Shown in pieces: positions 62,032 to 64,000 of a DNA stretch of 64,000 bases (the stretch's first letter is position 1; each line of letters starts with the position of its first letter). Position numbers and translations under genes: made by a program. This DNA comes from Alnus glutinosa (lineage: Eukaryota; Streptophyta; Magnoliopsida; Fagales; Betulaceae). The notes under the pieces were generated by a model. It did no database searches and had not been told where the DNA came from. It was given only the letters and a program-made list of their open reading frames with translations. The stretch spans positions 36,248,620 to 36,312,619 of the forward strand of contig NC_084887.1 in NCBI RefSeq assembly GCF_958979055.1, given 5' to 3'.

Positions 62032-62832
62032 GTTCTTGATAGAGACACAATTGTCACCGACTAGGTACACACGGCAATCTTTGATGTGGGCCTGAGGACT
62101 GAGCGCAATTAGGAACCAATCGTTCAACAAAGGCCACCAGCAAGCGGGAGCTCCTCCTGCTTTTTTTCGTTGGACCCAAGAACCACAAGAAAGATGGGGA
62201 GCACGAGCACGGCTCTGGACCCTCACTTGCAGCTCTACGGTTGTTGTTACTTGAAGCGCCTATCTTCGATCTCTACGAGTGAACAATTCCAAGAGAGCGA
62301 GGTTGGGATTCAGTGCTTCGCAGAGGATAATTCGCCGCGGGGGGCTAAGCGGTGTCGTTTGCTTAGCTGTCGATGATGGCGTGAGAGAGAAGCAAGAGGA
62401 GTTGGTCTCCAGCGTTGGCTTCGCCGTGAAGGATAGGCCTGGTGAGACCCCAAAATCCATAATAGAAAGCCCCCAAGGACGTACAGTTTTCATACCGAAC
62501 AGATCTATGTTTAACTTTATGTATTGAGATTTTCTTTTGGCTCTTTCAGCCGTCGAAATTTCAAGGAATGATGCTGACGTTAACTATGTGAAACTAACCG
62601 TTTTGATCTGGGGCAATTTTTGGAAAGATGAGCTTTAAAATATCATGTGCAACGCACGTGACATCTTTTCTGTCACTTTTCACAGACTTAGTGGACGGAA
62701 GGTCCAGATTGACACATGTAGTAAACGTTAGGGGGGTCATCTACCAAAAATTAAACATTGGGCGTCAAATTGCCAATAGGTGAATTGTAAATACATCAGG
62801 GGAGTAAAGTGTATTTTTCCCAAAAAATAAAG

Positions 62833-63685
62833 TGTATACAAATAATACAACTCATGAGATTACATCACCTACTACTTTTTTGCAACTTCCTAACACATTT
62901 CTACATGTGATTAGAGTCATGTCAAGCACTAAAATTTTTTAAACAGCCTCAAGTCACATATTGACAACGTGTTAGCAACTTGGAAAAGAGTAGATCTGGT
63001 ATTTTTCTATCATTTCTCTCCACAATTATTTTTCGTGGCGTAATTTATCCATTCTCACTCTTTTTTTTTTTTTTCACAATGCTTTTCCACGTGCGCATGG
63101 GTCATCCCCAAGGAAAATAGGAGATCGACACCATGGAGAACTACAATATGGCCATGAGTCATGAGTGACATTACATTACCTTTACCTCCATTCTTTCGTC
63201 CAATAGAAATCCTCCACCAGTCAATTAAAAGGCAAAAAAAAATAACTAGTTAAGTGCGGGCATGCCCAAAAGAGATTGTAGCAACATAAAAAGTCTGGTT
63301 CACAGCTAAAAGTATTTAGCTGAAGTAGCAACCATACAAACCGACAAATATAAAAAGGTCTAGCCAAACATTCTTCTATTACAACATTCACTGAAGGGGG
63401 GGAAGGTGTCATCTTCCAAATCGCCAGAAACCAAAATTCTTTAAAGCCTCATGCCTGAAAAGAAAGGGAGGAAGTGTTGTAATATAATAATGAAAGGAAA
63501 AGTGCAAACGTTGAACATGCATGGAACCCAAGATGACTTAGATGAAGTAATGAACCAACTTTCACAAAGATCTTCCATTCCAGTGTTTGTAGACAATTGC
63601 ACTGCAGCTTAAGCCATTCTATGATTCTATGTGCTATTGATGCATTGACTTTCTTTTCCATATTTATTTAGCTTTCAAGCTTTGT
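62833..63685. other. Intergenic and 3' UTR of the ARF gene
   Basis: No coding exon is seen. The first 100 bp continue a MITE-like string (gtgtatacaaataatacaac). The last 250-300 bp are the presumed 3' UTR of the ARF gene, which reads leftward. A poly(T) run lies at 63061-63074. Confidence 0.5.
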
Positions 63686-63779
63686 TCATGTACTTGCCTT
63701 GCTAGCAATGTTGTTGGAAAGCCAGTCCAAACCCTCGTACAGACCCTCTCCAGAAGTTGCGCATGTGCTCTGGATGTAC
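63686..63779 (-). CDS. ADP-ribosylation factor (ARF-family GTPase), last exon
   Basis: On the minus strand the exon follows a CAG acceptor at 63780-63782 and ends at TGA 63686-63688. It supplies the last base of a Trp codon, then [20 protein letters not shown] and [10 protein letters not shown]. That is the C-terminal helix and the [19 protein letters not shown] block (guanine-base-contacting CAT motif) of ARF1-type GTPases, which recruit coat proteins to Golgi membranes. Everything upstream (P-loop, switch regions, myristoylation site) lies beyond the right edge; the intron covers at least 63780-64000. The tail ends SKAST, slightly longer than the usual NKA of ARF1. Confidence 0.93.
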
Positions 63780-64000
63780 CTGAAATGGCCCACCATATTG
63801 CATCAACAAGAGTTAAAGCCATAGTTAAGAAAAGACAGGTTAACCCAGGGGGAAAAATCTTTTATGTCAGTTGGAACAATTCTTCCAGTACCATGTCCAA
63901 TTTGTCCAACTAACACGGGAAAATCAACAAATTTGGTATCCTTGTCCACGGTGAACATCCAAGAAATAACGCAAGTTGAGGTGGAAACGAGGGAGAGAGA

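Larger units (their letters stand above)
59932..62821. mobile_element. Pack-MULE-like element carrying host gene fragments
   Basis: Terminal inverted repeats of about 220 bp bound the unit. The left arm (59932-60150) contains cacctattggcaatttga, ttggtagatgacccccctaa and ggaccttccgtcca. The right arm (about 62590-62821) contains their inverses. The outermost bases (gggaaaaatacacttta, inverse of the right end) are of the MULE style. The flanking A-rich strings aaaaaagaaag (59921-59931) and aaaaaataaag (62822-62832) may be a target duplication with one mismatch, but lie in a poly(A) tract. There is no transposase. Inside are fragments of a PHT1-like transporter, an unidentified minus-strand frame and a TIP aquaporin. 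Confidence 0.8.

Overview
The window is nuclear DNA of a flowering plant, most likely a woody eudicot. It is AT-rich, and its genes are intron-containing and interrupted by AT-rich introns. A plant tRNA-Pro gene, a nuclear gene for a chloroplast ribosomal protein and many plant-type miniature transposable elements are present. The order or genus cannot be fixed from sequence alone; a Fagales-like tree is only a guess.

Eight protein genes can be supported, with a tRNA. From left to right: the 3' end of a cinnamoyl-CoA-reductase-like (SNL6-type) dehydrogenase (60-903, +); a single-exon gene for a small Cys-rich membrane-type plant protein (11625-12164, +); a four-exon universal stress protein of the Arabidopsis At3g01520/At5g14680 type (18029-21094, +); a PWWP-domain chromatin protein (22499-25564, -); plastid ribosomal protein L12 (28751-29317, -); tRNA-Pro(UGG) (29545-29616, -); a seven-exon peroxisomal-membrane monodehydroascorbate reductase of the MDAR4 type (30479-35636, -); an R2R3-MYB of subgroup 19, MYB21/MYB24 type (48358-51854, -); and the last exon of an ARF-family GTPase (63686-63779, -) running off the right edge. 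They look like independent nuclear housekeeping, redox and developmental genes. Nothing suggests a shared pathway.

The space between and inside genes is filled with transposable elements. Several have terminal repeats and target-site duplications readable base by base: two TRIMs (6862-7187; 19020-19536 inside the stress-protein intron), a solo LTR inside a MITE (40851-41245), a tRNA-derived SINE (16368-16484), two LINE-like retroposons with poly(A) tails (55578-56500 and about 59006-59930), and many hairpin MITEs.

Two structures stand out. At 43090-46657 is a 3.57-kb, non-coding, Ty3/gypsy-type element whose two 600-bp LTRs lie in inverted rather than direct orientation and look identical by eye. 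Its interior carries about 19 copies of a 34-bp hairpin-forming minisatellite. At about 59932-62821 is a Mutator-like (Pack-MULE-type) element with roughly 220-bp terminal inverted repeats. It carries fragments of host genes, including a PHT1-like phosphate transporter piece and half of a tonoplast aquaporin, and it appears to have jumped into the poly(A) tail of the neighbouring retroposon. A possible box C/D snoRNA gene behind a Site II/TATA/telobox promoter (3452-3760, minus strand) is a weaker but testable candidate.
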